A stretch of DNA of 64,000 nt from Capsicum annuum (taxonomy: Eukaryota > Streptophyta > Magnoliopsida > Solanales > Solanaceae). Positions 12,292-25,010 of this stretch are shown piece after piece. The notes beneath the pieces are model-generated. The model was given only the letters and a program-made list of their open reading frames with translations. It had not been told where the DNA came from and searched no databases. The stretch covers positions 129,395,888 to 129,459,887 of the forward strand of contig NC_061121.1 in the NCBI RefSeq assembly GCF_002878395.1, given 5' to 3'. How positions within the stretch are numbered: the stretch's first letter is position 1; every line of letters starts with the position of its first letter. Made by a program: the position numbers and the translations under genes.

Positions 12292-14568
12292 TATAATACC
12301 TTGAATTTTTCCTAAAGCTTAATTTCTCCTCGAGAATATTAAGGAGTGACTTCCTAAGTATGTATCACTTTAACCATATAGAATTTCCCTAATTTTGACT
12401 TTTTATCACATGGGAAATTAGATAAGCTTTCCGTCGATACAAGATTCACCCAAATCCGATACCCGGGCAAGAAGTTATGGCTAATTTAAGTCCTAGTAGT
12501 AAAAAAACGTCATTTTAGTGCTTTGCACATCACGGAGAGGTTCTGTTTGAAAATTGTCAATTTCCAGTGGAACTTTGCGATATTGGGGCGTCGCGGAGGA
12601 TCCCAATTTTCCAATAGTCAATTTCTAGTGGCCTGACGCGATTGTGATGTGTCGCGCTGAAGTTCAAGGTCCCAACTAGTGGGACAACGTGATGTCTCCT
12701 CGTCCTACCAGATTCCTAATTGTAAATTTCCTGTGAGCCACCAAGCTAGTGGCGCATCGCGATGGCCTATAAAATTGGGTTCCCTGTTTAATTTTTTACT
12801 TCTTTGTATAGAAGTTAAAAAGGGCATTTTGGAATTTTCCAAGCCTCTTAAAGCGTGCAAACACAAAATTAAAGTCATTTACAAGCATTCAATAAAGTCT
12901 CTCTTAAGTTTTCCGTCCACAAAAACCCTAAGCATCAAAATCCTCTTCTAACAATCTCAAAGATCTACAGTAGATTTTCTAAATTGAGTTAAGATTAAAG
13001 ATTCCCAAGTCAAGGTCTTCAACAACCCTTAATCAAGAGTACGAATAGAGTTCCCAAAGCGAGAGTTCATTCAAAGCTTCTAATTTAAGGTATATGAGGT
13101 TTTGAACAAGGGTAATCCTTTCACCATTGTGCGTAAAGGCTTATTTAAACAACAATTGTCTGCAATTTATGAGATTTTACATGAAATTGAATTGGGGATT
13201 TTCACCCATAGTTATTGGTTGTAAGCCTTTGACGTTACCATTGAATTGACAGTCTAATGGCATGATTTGTACATATTTTCTTGAGAAATTGCAGCTGGGT
13301 GTATATCCCATGATTTTAATCCATGAGATGTTAATAGTTTAAATGTTAGAAACATTGAAGTATATGAGTATGTTGAGATTTTGAGATAAATTGCTTAAAT
13401 TTCCAGATTTCTACATGAGTTATGAATCTATATGACATCTATTATGCTTTTGATGAGTTCTAACTTGTGATTGAATTATGGTTCATTAACCCCTACTTGA
13501 GACTTGAGATTTTATGAACTATTATTCTATAAGGACCTATGATTTGAGTATTCTGAGATTATTGAGAAATAATTTTACCAAATGGTCATTGAGTTCTGAA
13601 ATCCACTATACTACATGAGAATACAGATTTGATTACTGGGCTCTTATTGAACCATGTGATTATTCAAAAGTAGATTTCATAAAATAAGCGATATAATCTA
13701 AAGGGTGTAGTATTTAGAACCAAGTTAGGCAAGTTACCATGCTTTCTTACCCTAGAACTACGTACCATTATATGTTGGGCGTAAGGTCGAGATATTGGGC
13801 CCGAGGCTGAGATCAGTGATCACTGTATTGAGGTTCTACTCTTTGGAAAGCGTATGACTCCTCTTCCCTATGTGAGGTCTCTTCCTGTGATGGGTTATTA
13901 ACTTTTCTGCTCTTATTGGCTTATAGGGCAAATCTTTTAGTTACAATGGTACGAATTTTATGTAATTATACCTTATGCACTTATTTATTCATGTACAGTT
14001 GTGTCAGAGCGTATTTATGGGTTTTCCATATTTATCTTGCCTTAGCTTATTCTATCTTATATCTTATCATATTTATATAATGATTTATCTCGGTTAGCCG
14101 ATGATGCCTACTGAGTACCCATGCCTATGATACTTATACTACACATTTGTGCCATTTTGGTGTTGATTAGAGTATTAGTTACCGCAGTTGATTCGATATT
14201 CATTTCGGGTTGATTTTTGAGATTGAATGAGCTCTTAGAGTTGGAGTTACCCTTTTCCCTTTTTTTTTATCTATGTCTAGTATTTTATCTTAAAGACAGA
14301 TTGTATTTGAAAACCAAGTATACATAGAATATTAGTAATAGCTCTTGTACCGACATTATTGAGTCTTGGGATGGTTGTTTATTTTATATCTATCTATTTT
14401 GCCTTTATGACTGTATGATTGCTATTTAAGTCTTTAATTGTTAATTTCTTACTTTTAGACAATTTTTCGCAAAGTTAGCCCATTACATCTAGTTCCAATC
14501 TATGGCTAGACTTTTCTATTGGTGGGATAGTGTAGGTTCCATTATAATTCATAAATTGGGTCATGAAA
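12292..14568 (+). repeat. 3' LTR of gypsy element 2
   Basis: The LTR starts TATAATACCTTGAA (canonical TGTAATACC with G to A) right after the polypurine tract, and ends near GGGTCATGAAA (14558-14568), the eroded form of the GGGTCATGACA end seen in gypsy A. It contains a GC-richer minisatellite at about 12520-12770. Near the 3' end lies a conserved block at 14095-14215 (GATGATGCCTACTGAGTACC, then CTACACATTTGTGCC) that recurs in other LTRs of the window. The matching 5' LTR and most of the internal region are absent, so no target duplication can be checked. Confidence 0.65.
12520..12770 (+). repeat. GC-richer minisatellite in the element 2 LTR
   Basis: About four degenerate copies of a 60-70 base unit recur, each with CATCGCG or GTCGCG-like cores and a CAATTTCCAGTGG-like segment. 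The cores sit at about 12530, 12590, 12650 and 12750. CpG density is clearly higher than in the flanking AT-rich LTR. Repeats of this kind occur in the U3 of some solanaceous gypsy LTRs as I recall; a regulatory role is only a guess. Confidence 0.55.
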
Positions 14569-15510
14569 ATTAAATAATGTTGGTTTTAGGAGATTATATA
14601 CGAATTTCTTAGATATAAATGGTTCATACCCTCTTTATGTACCATTGTTGCATAATCTTAGTTAGCTTCATTGAGCCTTTAGATGATTTTCTGGTAGCCT
14701 CATCTGTTTTGTTTTCCCTTTTTTGATTTATGGTAATTTGATCCAAAGATCCTAAGGGCTTTTGTTTTAAAATTAATATCGTTAAGGAGTTTTAAATCTA
14801 AGAAGGAAAGAGGTAAAATTGAAACCCCAAGAAAATTGTAGCTATTGGTGTGAAAAAAATCTATGTGATGCTGTAGGGAGTGGTGTGATAAAAAGAGAGA
14901 AATTGATAAAAATTTAAGCATGTGTTCATTAAGAATACTTCCTCCTTACTATAATATGAACTAACTTAAAGAGATAGGAAAATTTGGTTGTTCAAAGAGG
15001 AGTTCAATGTTGTTTGTGATATCTTAAAGAGCCTGAGGAAGATAGTCACTATTACTATCCAAATAGTTCGTACATGTCACTTAGACTATATTTCAACCTT
15101 TAAATTCCTATTTCATATTGATCCTCGATATCCTTATGTTAGTGAAGTACTACATTAGGGGAACGGTTATGAGTCATTTTTTGTGACATGTGAATTTTTC
15201 TAGACAATGAGTGAAATTTAATTTTTATACCCATTCTTATGATGAATTCCAAAACTGTGAGCAAATCAGTGTTCCTCTCTTATTGTGAGGGCACATGTTT
15301 AATGATATTTTTATGACTTTTATGATCTCTTTTATTGAGTAATATGCATGAGCTTTCAATTGTATATTACATAAATAATATGGAACTTACTATTTATGTA
15401 GTCAGTTAGTGCTAGATTTTGTGCCTAAATAGTAATATTGGAGTCTTCCTTTGATTGAGCTCAATGTAAAGACTTGTTCAAAGATGATCAAGGCTTCGAG
15501 TATGGGATGG
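14569..15510 (+). other. Non-coding 3' region of an unidentified LTR element
   Basis: There is no gene here. The text resembles the long spacer between the last gene and the 3' LTR of Athila/Tat-type elements: a TTGTGAGGGCACA phrase near 15282-15295 also occurs at 31095-31108 in the Athila-type region, and a polypurine-like GAGTATGGGATGG (15498-15510) stands immediately before a TGATCTTAGG LTR-like start. The open frame on the minus strand at 14700-14921 is not supported as a gene. Confidence 0.4.
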
Positions 15511-16890
15511 TGATCTTAGGTGTATTTATCCACCTAAGAGTCATCATCTCTATGTATTTAGCCTAGTTTTCAGGACTTCATCGGTTCTTATGGATTCTTT
15601 ATTGTATAATTGAGTAATTTATTGTTAAAATTAGTATTTTGAATGTTGAAGGTGCAATAAAAATAAGATCATAATCAAATTGGTCACATAGAGTTTAGAC
15701 AAGAAGACTTAGTGTTACTAACTTGAGCTATGTGTTGTTCTAGAGTATCTTGATAGACTCTATTGTGTTGTGTTGACTAATTAGTTTTGTTTGATGTTAA
15801 AGAATAACATATGGGATGTTATGAGAAATGTTTTGGAAGGAAAGCAAGGACAGAAAACTTGGAAAAACATACAGAAATTGCGAAACTAAAAGGCAAATGA
15901 AAGGAGTTAACTATTGAAAATCTTGGAATTTTGAGCACAAGGGTGTGCCACTACCTTAAATCTAAGAGACAAGGGCGTTCCATACCATAAAACACTAAGA
16001 AACTGTAAAAAGAGTATGAATAAAATTTTAGGGCATGTCATACCCATAAACTCGCAGACATAAGGGTGTGTCATGACCAAGTATAAAAAGATGCCAAATT
16101 CTTCCATACTATAAATATGACAGTTGGGTTTTACAAAAATATATGAAGTCTTTTGAGGCTGTAAAAACACTTTAGGAGCTTTCAATTAGGGTTCTTAATT
16201 TTTTCTTTAGTCTATTTTTTGTTTTTGTATATGAATTTCTTTATTGTGCTTCGTTGTCAAACTGTGAGGGGCTAAACATTCCCATTGTAGAGTTGAGGCC
16301 AAGAACATGAGTACTTAGCTTATAATTGAGTTAATTTAATGTTTATTATTAAGTTTTTTGGTTCATATATCCTTATTATTAGTATTGTATGGATTCACTA
16401 AGCTTAGAATAAACCAATATTTCTATTGTCAGCCATGAAGGAGGAATAATAGATTGGATCATGATATATATGGTGTAGGATCTTATACATTAGAGTAAAA
16501 ATGTTAGAATTTGTATTTGGGATAAGAGTATACCTAATTAGTCCCATTTGGTTCAAAGAGGAGATAAAATATACATGCGCTTAGGTTAGTTCTCACATTC
16601 CCGCTCAACGATGTACTTGTTGGTCTAACATAGATAAACTATTACAGGATGACCATTCCCTAATTATCATATCAACCCCAAAAATCAACAAGCAAGATAA
16701 TTAACTAAAGCAAAAAGATTTTATCTCTTATTAGGATTCTTCAAAGTGCATTGACCCGTGATTCCTCTCAATTATTGTCTCCAACACTTTAAAATCTCTA
16801 ATTATTTATTGTATGCTTATTGATCAAGATTTTACTCTCTTTGTTTACACTTTGCACTTGTTTAATCTTCTTAGTAAGATGATAATTGGA
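15511..16890 (+). repeat. LTR relic (probably Athila/Tat type), right end unclear
   Basis: The start TGATCTTAGGTG follows a polypurine-like tract. A TATA-like ACTATAAATATG is at about 16107-16120, after four irregular copies of a GGGYGTGYCATRCC motif (15940-16080). Downstream lies an R/U5-like region with CTGTGAGGGGCTAAACATTC (16260-16280). I found no primer site after it, so it is either a 3' LTR or a solo LTR. The right limit is set where the next LTR-like sequence seems to begin and is not firm. Confidence 0.4.
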
Positions 16891-18530
16891 GTGTTTGAAA
16901 AAATAAGTATTGATACTTTTATCATAAAGGTCACTGTAATACTTTTCACTTGCATGTGCGGTAGGTTTGTCACAATTCCTCAAGTGAGCCCCACATAGGA
17001 CTTTTGCAAGATTTTTTATTCGAAGAATAACAATGCAATATAGGTACAATTGTTCTTGTATTGATTAATAAATAACAATTTTGATAGCATGGTATCTTGC
17101 GGTGCTTCTTGGAAGGAGAAATCGTCGATTTAGTAGATGCAAGCAGTCTTTCTATGGCATCCACATAGTCTTGTATTACTTTTTTCATATATTAAGCTTT
17201 ATTGTAGTATAGATATGATGATATTCTAGTCTCGGGTAGGGAATAAAGAATTGCAAATTTTGGTGGCATAAATTGATTTATATAGCCTGTTAAGAGACCA
17301 TAATTAGGCATAATCGACTTAGTTACTCACTTTTTAGGTAAAATTAATTTCCTAGCACTCAATGAGGCTTGTTTAGTATCTTGTAGTTGAATTTCACAAC
17401 CTAGTCTAGTTTAGGTAGAATTTTCCTTAGAATGGATTATTGGGGCTAAATGTGGGCCCCTCCGGCCCCCCATAGGCAAGGATTACTACTAGTTCCTTGT
17501 AGACATAATAGGCCTTGTGCATTAATTCAATTACATTCTTTAGCTTGAGAAGTTTTAAGAACATGATGCTTTATTCAAGTTTGTACTTGGGAGATGGTAT
17601 TAGTTCTGGTTCGAGTCAGGCGATATATGATATTAAGACCTGTTTGATTCTGGCATTATTCATGATATGAGTTCCTATTATTGTTTGATGTTGAGAGGCT
17701 ATATATTATGGTTATGGAACTGGTTCAAAACCATTATATTATGGTATGGAAGGATTCATAGTTATGATTTTAAGATATGGTTGATTACTGTAATTTTTGT
17801 TACAACTTCTCGTTGATTACACCCTTTTCTCTTATGAGGTCCCAAATTGGGTTTACTTTATTCGCACCTTCTAGCTTATGGGGCCTAATTATCCAGGCAT
17901 AGATATGCATTTCTTAATTATTACTATCACTATTGTTTAGATTAAGTATTTTGGAGCATATCTCTAGGTTTTCACTTTTCTTTTGCCTTCTCTTATTTAT
18001 CTTGCATTTAATTATGTTTATATTGCTATTTGGATTAATCGATAGATGACGCCTACTTAGTACCCATGGCTTTGTGATTAATGCTACACTTTTGTGCATT
18101 TTTAGTGTAGATGCGAGAATTAGTTGCCATCATTGACGCTAGATCATTCTAGTCAAAGTTCGAATATAGGTTGAGCTCTCAAAGTTGGGGTTGATCCTTA
18201 CTCCATCTTATATTTTTTATTAGTCTTTCTATTTTTTTGACTAATTGGATGTTGTCATGAATAGTACTCATATTCTTTTTATTAGTGGCCCTTGTACCAA
18301 CATTACTAGGTTGTGGGATTATATTATTTCTCTTTTTTTCTCTTCTATTATGTTATTATTCTATGGTTTATGTCTTATACTTTAGTTACTTGCATATTTC
18401 TGGAATTTATGTTAGTTTTCACCGACTATACAATTACTTATAACTTTGGTATACGGTTTGGCATACCTAATGGTGGAATAAAAATAGTCTCATGGTAGCA
18501 AGATCGAGCCTACTTTAGCAGGAGGTTGTA
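16891..18530 (+). repeat. Gypsy LTR relic related to the element 1 and gypsy A LTRs
   Basis: There is no gene. The block at 16980-17065 (AGTGAGCCCCACATAGGA through AATGCAATATAGG and TTGTTCTTG) parallels 4300-4385 in the element 1 LTR. The conserved terminal block is present at 18036-18140 (GATGACGCCTACTTAGTACC, then CTACACTTTTGTGC). The last part, at 18460-18500 (GGCATACCTAATGGTGG), resembles the TTACCTACTAGTTGG run-up of other ends, but the final GGGTCATGACA is missing. Limits are approximate. It is probably a truncated 3' or solo LTR. Confidence 0.45.
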
Positions 18531-18789
18531 GATAGTAGCCTCCTAGCCAAAATTCAAACTTTTACATTTTCTTAAAGTTTTATTTCCTTGATAAGTCATT
18601 GCATTCTAGATTATTTTCGTAAAATAAATTGTGTATTTATTACCCATCCCTCCATAGCTATTGATTATGATGCTATCGTCTTGTTGATGTTCCTCGATGC
18701 AATTTATAGGAAGAGATTTTGGGATGAATGAATATAGGGATTATTCTAGGAGAGAGGTTTTGTGAGAAGTTGTGTAGCAACCAAGGTGC

Positions 18790-19740
18790 TTGAAATTTCC
18801 AACTTTCTCTAGGAGATTGGTTAGATACCTCTCAGGGAGGATGTTTCAATTGGGTCTCGAGATGGTTTATAAAGTTCTACGCTATACTTCCCACCATTAT
18901 TTGGGTCTACCCCAACCACAAAATTAGAATTACGAATGTGGATGTTGCTATAGATTCTACTATTTTAAATGAGAAGCTCGAGATGCTGAATTTCTCCAAT
19001 TGTGAATATCTGCCTAAGGATTGTAAGATGGACATAAAGTTGCTGTAGGATAGACTAGTGGTAGAGAAGGATAAGGACCTTATATATTATCCCACCATTG
19101 AGGGTTTTAGGAGATCTAATTTTGTTACTGACTCCCAGAGGTTGATCAACCCATTGTTTAGAGGATTTATCGAGCAGGCAACACATCTGACCAGATCTAT
19201 CCTCGAGCCTTTGTTATGGCCTGTTCCATATGGGGGATCGAGATAAAGGTTACAGCATAGATATTGGTGGAGTTAATAGACTCCTACCAGGGTGACAAGA
19301 AGGTCCCACACCCTCACGGACTGGTCTCAAAAGTAAGAAGAAGTTTTTGGGAGCATACAGAAGATGTTAATAGAGACATATAGATTGACAGACCTTTCCA
19401 ACCCCTAAATTTGAAGGTGGAATTTTCTAAGAGCTAGAAGAAAATAAAGTTATGTGAGGTAGGGTGCTTCTAAGATTTATCTAAGGATGATGGTGGTGGT
19501 GGTGATGATGATGCCCTTACTGCCTAGACTCGATTTTGTAGATATCTCATGGAGGAAGACTTAGCTGCTATAAGGAGATATATGGAGCATGCCTATTTTA
19601 TTTCGTAAGGTACAACTTTTACTAGTTCAATAGTAACTACTACCTAAGATTATGCAGTTATCCCATAAAGAGCTCGACGAGGAGGCGCTACCAATGCCAT
19701 TATGGAAGAACAAGACCAGTAGCCCATAAATTTTTTTATT
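18790..19740 (+). pseudogene. Unidentified degenerate coding stretch, acidic tail
   Basis: I do not recognise this protein. A broken but protein-like reading is present: the clearest open piece is 19058-19246 (62 codons), containing YYPTIEGFRRSNFV and FIEQATHLTRSILEPLLWP. The same frame can be followed upstream to about 18850 with a few stops. Downstream, after a stop and frame changes, come basic and acidic segments and a run of Asp and Gly (DDGGGGDDDA, about 19487-19518), then EEDLAAIRRYMEHA at about 19552-19593. An acidic linker plus a short helical tail resembles C-termini of plant transposon-associated proteins, but that is impression only. It lies between LTR relics, so it most likely belongs to a retroelement. 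Confidence 0.35.
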
Positions 19741-20235
19741 TTATGCAAATTCGCTTATTTCTATTTCCTCTTTCAGTAATAAAAAAAAAAATTGCTCTAT
19801 GATCTATATTATAATCCCAATATTGAACCCAACAATTCATGGAGAAACAACTTAGCATCATATAGTTTACATCATAATTATGAATCACAACAAGAATTTA
19901 CTTACAACAATTCCCACAATTATTCAACATAATCCCCTTTTTATGGTCCTTATTCACATAGCAATTACTTGAAACTAGAGTTCCCATAATTATGTACCAT
20001 TTTCCCCATACCATTTTTCCAATAATAAGATCATGGTGAGCATTTAAAATACATGTTAAACTTAAAGCATCTGGAATTCAATTCCTTAAGCTATCAACAC
20101 ATATACAAGCCATTACTCTTCACCTTTTGCAAAATACACAATCATCCAAATAATCACAATTCACATAAATTTCAATCCCAAAGCTCCATCTATATAAACA
20201 AGACTTTTTAATAATTCCTTTACCTCATTGGTAAC
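19741..20235. other. AT-rich stretch before the Athila-type LTR
   Basis: A possible Asn/Tyr/His-rich reading at about 19800-19960 (NNSWRNN, then HHNYESQQEFTYNNSHNY) could be part of a Gag linker, but low-complexity AT-rich DNA gives such readings easily. A poly-A run is at about 19780-19791. Nothing else is recognisable. Confidence 0.3.
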
Positions 20236-21615
20236 TGATGAGTGATAAATTTACCACATATTTTCATCAAAATTCATGCAAACTACTATGATTTAAAGTG
20301 AAGATTGAGATAAATTTGTTTGTTGAATGACCTAATTTCAATATTTCATAAGTACACAGATAATGAGAAGGACTGAAGTGGAATTATGTTTAAAAGGAAT
20401 CAAAAAGAGAGGAGTCATACATAAGCTATAAAAATCAGAGCATGTGTAGGCTAAGGTAAAACAATCATAGAGTGAGAACTACGATTGCGATAAGACAAGA
20501 TGGTTAAATGCCTGTAATCACGAGAATTTCACTATGATCGCAGAGCCGTAAATGTGGCAAAGATATAGCGATCAATGTATAATGGGTTTATGTTGATGGT
20601 AAATTCTTTAATTTAATATAGCAAACCATAAATCCCTTAAAGGACGAAAAACCCTTTCTTATTTGGATTCATCAACTATGAAAATTGAATGGGGGGACTT
20701 TGGAAACCCTACTAAATTTGGGAAACTTCTTGTGGTTAATTTCTTAATTATTTTTGGTTAAAATAGAAGTTTGATATTGTATTAACCTTGATTGTATCTC
20801 AATTAATGTATTGATCCATCAATTTGATGTATTTCTTTTACTTAACTTCATGAGTAGCTAAACAATTTATCTTAGAATTACGTTGAAATAAGGTACAAAT
20901 ATGTGTGGGTTGTGATTTACTAATGTAGAATCTAGGTTATTACTTATGGGTTTTACTAATAATATCTTTAGTTAGTTGGGATTTGTGGGTGGAAAACTAG
21001 AATTTCAAAAATGGATTTCTGGGTGAAAACCCTAAATTCTCAAAATCTCACATTATCCTTGAGAGAGGAATGTGAGTGAACTTTTGGATCTTATATCATC
21101 CCTGAAAGATGGATATGGGTGACAAGATATTTACAAACAATAGTTAGATTTAGCTTATACTTTTCATTATATTAGAAACATGGGTGATTTGAGAATTAGC
21201 TTGATATTGGGCTTGTTCTTTGAATTAGGGATGCCTAATTAAGGTATTAGGTGATTTTTCTTGCCACTTCATGAGTTATCGGAAAGGAGCCATGGGTTAT
21301 AACCTATTATATTCATATAGTTGATGACCAGAATTTAAACTCAATTATCATGAACCCATGTATTATTTTCCACTAGGAATACATAATCACACGATTTGTC
21401 CCGTATTGAAATCTTAACCCTAATCATTGCTTTGAGTTGGTAGCTTGATTTTATTTTAAAAACGAACTTTACAAACCAGTTCCATCACTTTTATTTATTT
21501 ATTTTACTTTGTATAAACTGTGGGCATACACTTATAAGCTATCGACACTATAGGGTTATAAGACTTGACTCACTACTTGAGGATTTGATCTCAATGTGAG
21601 TTGAGCATGATAAAA
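20236..21615 (+). repeat. 5' LTR of the Athila-type element
   Basis: It starts TGATGAGTGATAAATTTACC and ends just before a tRNA-Asp type primer-binding site at 21617, about 85 bases upstream of Gag homology. It holds no coding sequence. It does not resemble the 3' LTR at 31396-32926, which is unexpected if both belonged to one element. The start is chosen from the TGATGAGTGA motif, because no second copy is available to define the border. Confidence 0.5.
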
Positions 21616-21616
21616 A

Positions 21617-21633
21617 TTGCGTCATTGTGGGGA
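21617..21633 (+). other. Degenerate tRNA-Asp primer-binding site
   Basis: TTGCGTCATTGTGGGGA compares with the Athila/Tat consensus TGGCGCC(A/G)TTGCCGGGGA: the spacing is nearly kept and most differences are C to T or a lost G at CpG sites. Its place between LTR and gag fits minus-strand priming. Confidence 0.5.
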
Positions 21634-21699
21634 GTGAGACTTAGTTTTCACATGTAGTGTGCTGACTGTTACTTTGGGTATACCAATTATTTTGATTTA

Positions 21700-23275
21700 C
21701 TTTGTTTGTTTTTTTGTTTTTTTGTAGTTGATTTAAATACTATCCACATCACCATAAATAAATACACAAGTAATGTCAACAAATTTAATGGTCAACTTAA
21801 TGAGGATGAGCAACTCTATGATGTTGGATGTGTGAGTCCTATATGTATCCCACCTAATCAAGAGAATAGGGTATTCCACGTAATGAGTGTTATGTTGCAT
21901 ATGCTTCAAATGAAGGGTCTTTTGGGCGGTCAATATCATGAGGACCTAAATTTCCATTTCAAGAATTTTATGAAAATTTTAGCCCCATTAGATATCACTC
22001 ACATATCACAAGAGTCTGTTCGATTATAGCTCTTTCCGTTTTAACAATGGGTGGGCGGAATTATGGCTATGATCTCTTCCTACTGGGTCAATCACATCGC
22101 GGGATGAACTTACCATTGATTTATTAGACCGATACTTCTAACTATGCAAGATATTGGAAATGTGTGACAAAATCACTAATTTTAATTAATTGAATAAATA
22201 ACGTCTATTTGAGGTGTGGGGGAGATTTAATGGGAATCCCATGCATTGTCCCAACTAAAATATCCTGTAGAAGATGCTTCTCCAAATCTTCTACCACAAT
22301 TTAGATAAACTAATCAAAATCTTGGTGTATAATGTAGTCGGGGGTTTATTTGTAAAGTTGACTTATAATGTGGCTGCAAACTTTCTTTAGAAAGTCACCA
22401 TGAAAAATTGGGGATGGCATACCCAGATATCGAGGTAGATAGAGGGTCTCAAACCACCTTCTATGTTAATAAAGATCAAAGTAAAATAGATGAAGTGAGG
22501 GAGAAAACATGGTAAAAATGATGACAGAATTGGAGTTTCTAAAGAAACATATGATAGGTCCAACCACAAAAATGGTGAATGAAGTTACATCCAAGGGTTA
22601 TGATGAATAAAAGGACAATAGGATTGATGAATAAATTTGGTATTTGGATAATTAGCCTGTTTGTTCAAGCCCAGCCTATCAAAGGCAAGGTAGGAACCAA
22701 GGTTTCACGGATCATGAAAGAGGATAGGATAGGAATGATAGGGATAAAAATCCTGATTAGAGAGACTAGAAAAGTGAGTGTGATCTATATGTGCCTCCTA
22801 TGACCGAGAAAAAAGCAATGAAGAAAATCCCATTCATTTCGATAAATTCAAGACTGAGGATGTGTTGGAAAGAATTGTGATGAAAGTAAAGGGAAAAAAC
22901 AAGATGGTATAAGAATTGTAAGGATACTTTTCACAAATCAAAAAGATGGTTGTATGAAATTCTACCTCAATAAGGTAATTGGAGACTTAAACTGGTCAAA
23001 TCTCCACTCAACATAATGTTAGACAAAAATAGGCCTTCCTGGTGATATTAGTGTAAATCTAAAAAATGATGCTCAAGGATTGGCTATTGTCACTAGGAGT
23101 GGAAAAAAACTTGGTGGTCTTGTTGTGTAAGCTTAAATATAGCCAACTATTGAACAGACCAATGTGAAGAAGAAGCTTTTGGCTAATTCAAATGAGAAAG
23201 CTCCGAAGTGTCGTAGAGGGAATGAAAAAGAGCCAATGCTTAGTGAAAAAGTTGTTGATCAAGAGGGTGATCTAA
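21700..23275 (+). pseudogene. Athila-type Gag remnant
   Basis: Gag would assemble the particle. The open piece at 21706-22029 holds the best-preserved part: HMLQMKGLLGGQYHEDLNFH followed by ISQESVRL and LFPF. This matches the Athila Gag pattern of LLQxKGLFGGxxHEDPxxH, then ISxExVRLRLFPF. From about 22050 to 22560 the homology is weak and shifted. At about 22520-22800 a Gag linker-like part is readable with several stops (MIGPTTKMVNEV, then AYQRQGRNQGFTDHE and a short VPPM). Between 22800 and 23275 only Lys/Glu-rich fragments remain. The true start is unclear because of deletions. The protease follows without a clear break, as in Gag-Pol of this group. Confidence 0.65.
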
Positions 23276-23281
23276 AGCTAG

Positions 23282-24010
23282 TTGAGAATAATGAAAGGTG
23301 ATTCGATACCGACCATGAAGGTTCCTCTCCAATTCCCTCAAAGGCTAAAAAATAAGGAGGACATTGCTAAATTAAAAACATTCCTTGCTAAGCTTAGAAA
23401 TCCTTTAATTAAATTCCCGTTGCTAAAGGAAATTCAAGATATCCCAGGGTACGTTAAGCTTATGAAAAATTTGATGTCAAAAAAGAGTCTTGTTGAGGGT
23501 TACACCAAGAAGTGACTCATGGGTGTTGCAATATCATCACTAGTACGACTGCTTAGAAGAAAGAGGGTCCATGTGCTTTTATAATTCCATTCACTATAGG
23601 GACACATAAGTTTGAAAAATCATCATGTGACCTTAGTGCAAGAATAAATCTCATGCCCTTTACAATATATTTAAGACTTGGTTTGGACACTCCTAGACCA
23701 ATAACAATGAGGATTTAAATTGCGGATCGATCTATTAGGAGATTGGTTAGGGTTTTGTTTAATGTGTTTATGAAGGTGGACTTCTTTATTCTTCTGGCAG
23801 ACTTTGTTGTGCTTAATTGTGAAATCAACTAAGAGATACCAATTATCCATGCCCCACCTTTCCTTGCAACAGAAAGAGTTATCGTTAAATTGGAACCAGG
23901 TGAAATGAACTTAGGAGTTCAAATGATGAATTGTCCTTTGGGTGGTGCAAAACAAAAAAAACAATCTATGGAGCTTCAAGTGGTATCAGTTATTAAAGTT
24001 GAGGACGAGA
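23282..24010 (+). pseudogene. Athila-type aspartic protease remnant
   Basis: This is the pre-protease and protease part of an Athila Gag-Pol. The pre-protease segment (23282-23515) keeps the FPQRLKxK block and the IQDIPGYVKLMKNLMSKK motif. After a stop, the protease reads CAFIIPFTIGTHKFEK, then CDLSARINLMPFTIYLRLGL (23626-23685), where the family has CDLGASINLMP. The catalytic Asp is present at about 23629-23631, but the Gly after it is Ser. ADRSIRR and FFILLADFVVLNCE follow, then PIIHAPPFLATERV (family PIILGRPFLATGR). The copy has only a handful of stops, so this is the best-kept part of the element. RT and RNase H do not follow. Confidence 0.75.
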
Positions 24011-25010
24011 AGGTGAATAATAGGTCCCATAAGTATCCAACTTGAAAAGATGAGAGACGCCATTCTGTGACGATTAATAAAGCATTATGTTGGACACAAC
24101 CCACCAATGCCACAAGAGTGTCTCATATCCTTCGTTGTTGATTTAGCCTAGTAGATTTTAATTTTGTTGTTGATTTATTCATGCATTTGTGGCACTATAA
24201 AGTGTTTTGAATGAGTTTGAGAATTTTAAAGCATGAAATTATTGTGCGATGGATTGAGCAGAGAAAAATAGAGGACCAAAATGATCACGGTACCCATGTT
24301 ACCACGATTATGGAAACCAAAGGACCGTCATCAGAAAACTTTTATCATAATAACAGTACATACTGTGTTATGGGACCATCTAAATGCCTATTTCCCTAAC
24401 ACTCCCTCTTTAAATTCATCTCAAATTACACGCTCTATGATTGCATATTGAGCATCCCAAAAGCATTATAGCATTTATATTGCATACTTAATATGATATA
24501 TGCTTTGAATTCTCTCTATAATTTCTTTTTGGTTGGCATTATAATGATTAAATTAGGGATGGCCATGAATTGTGATTTTTATTGCTAAATCATTACGTAA
24601 TTATACTTTTGTGGTGGTTCACTATTGTGAATGGTGTGTACATATTTGTGGAAGTATTGCATACCCAAATTGTGTTTAAAATTAAGAGAAATAGAGTGCA
24701 CACACCAAGTGATCGATCAAATGCCCAAACAAATTAAAAGCTTATTATTTTTACATTCTAAGGACATAATCTAGTTCCTGGGAACATGGTTCAATGTTCT
24801 TACTATTAATAACCACTTTGGAACATTATTTAGCCTTGGAATTGGAAATTTGAGTTGTAAAAATTTAGCCCAATCTTGCCTCAAATACTAAAGTCGAGGT
24901 GATTGGATCGCTATCAAGGCTCAATGACTTATGATCTCTATTCTGAGACTGATTTCCAGCCTGGACTAATAATCTTACACTTCCAATTCCTTCTTATAAC
25001 CCACCATGAG
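24011..25010 (+). other. Unresolved spacer between protease and the next domain
   Basis: A 62-codon open piece at 24211-24399 has no similarity I can name. From 24400 the sequence is AT-rich and non-coding. It resembles the 3' non-coding part of Athila-type elements in style, which would mean that a truncated element ends about here and another begins. No clear LTR border was found. Confidence 0.35.
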
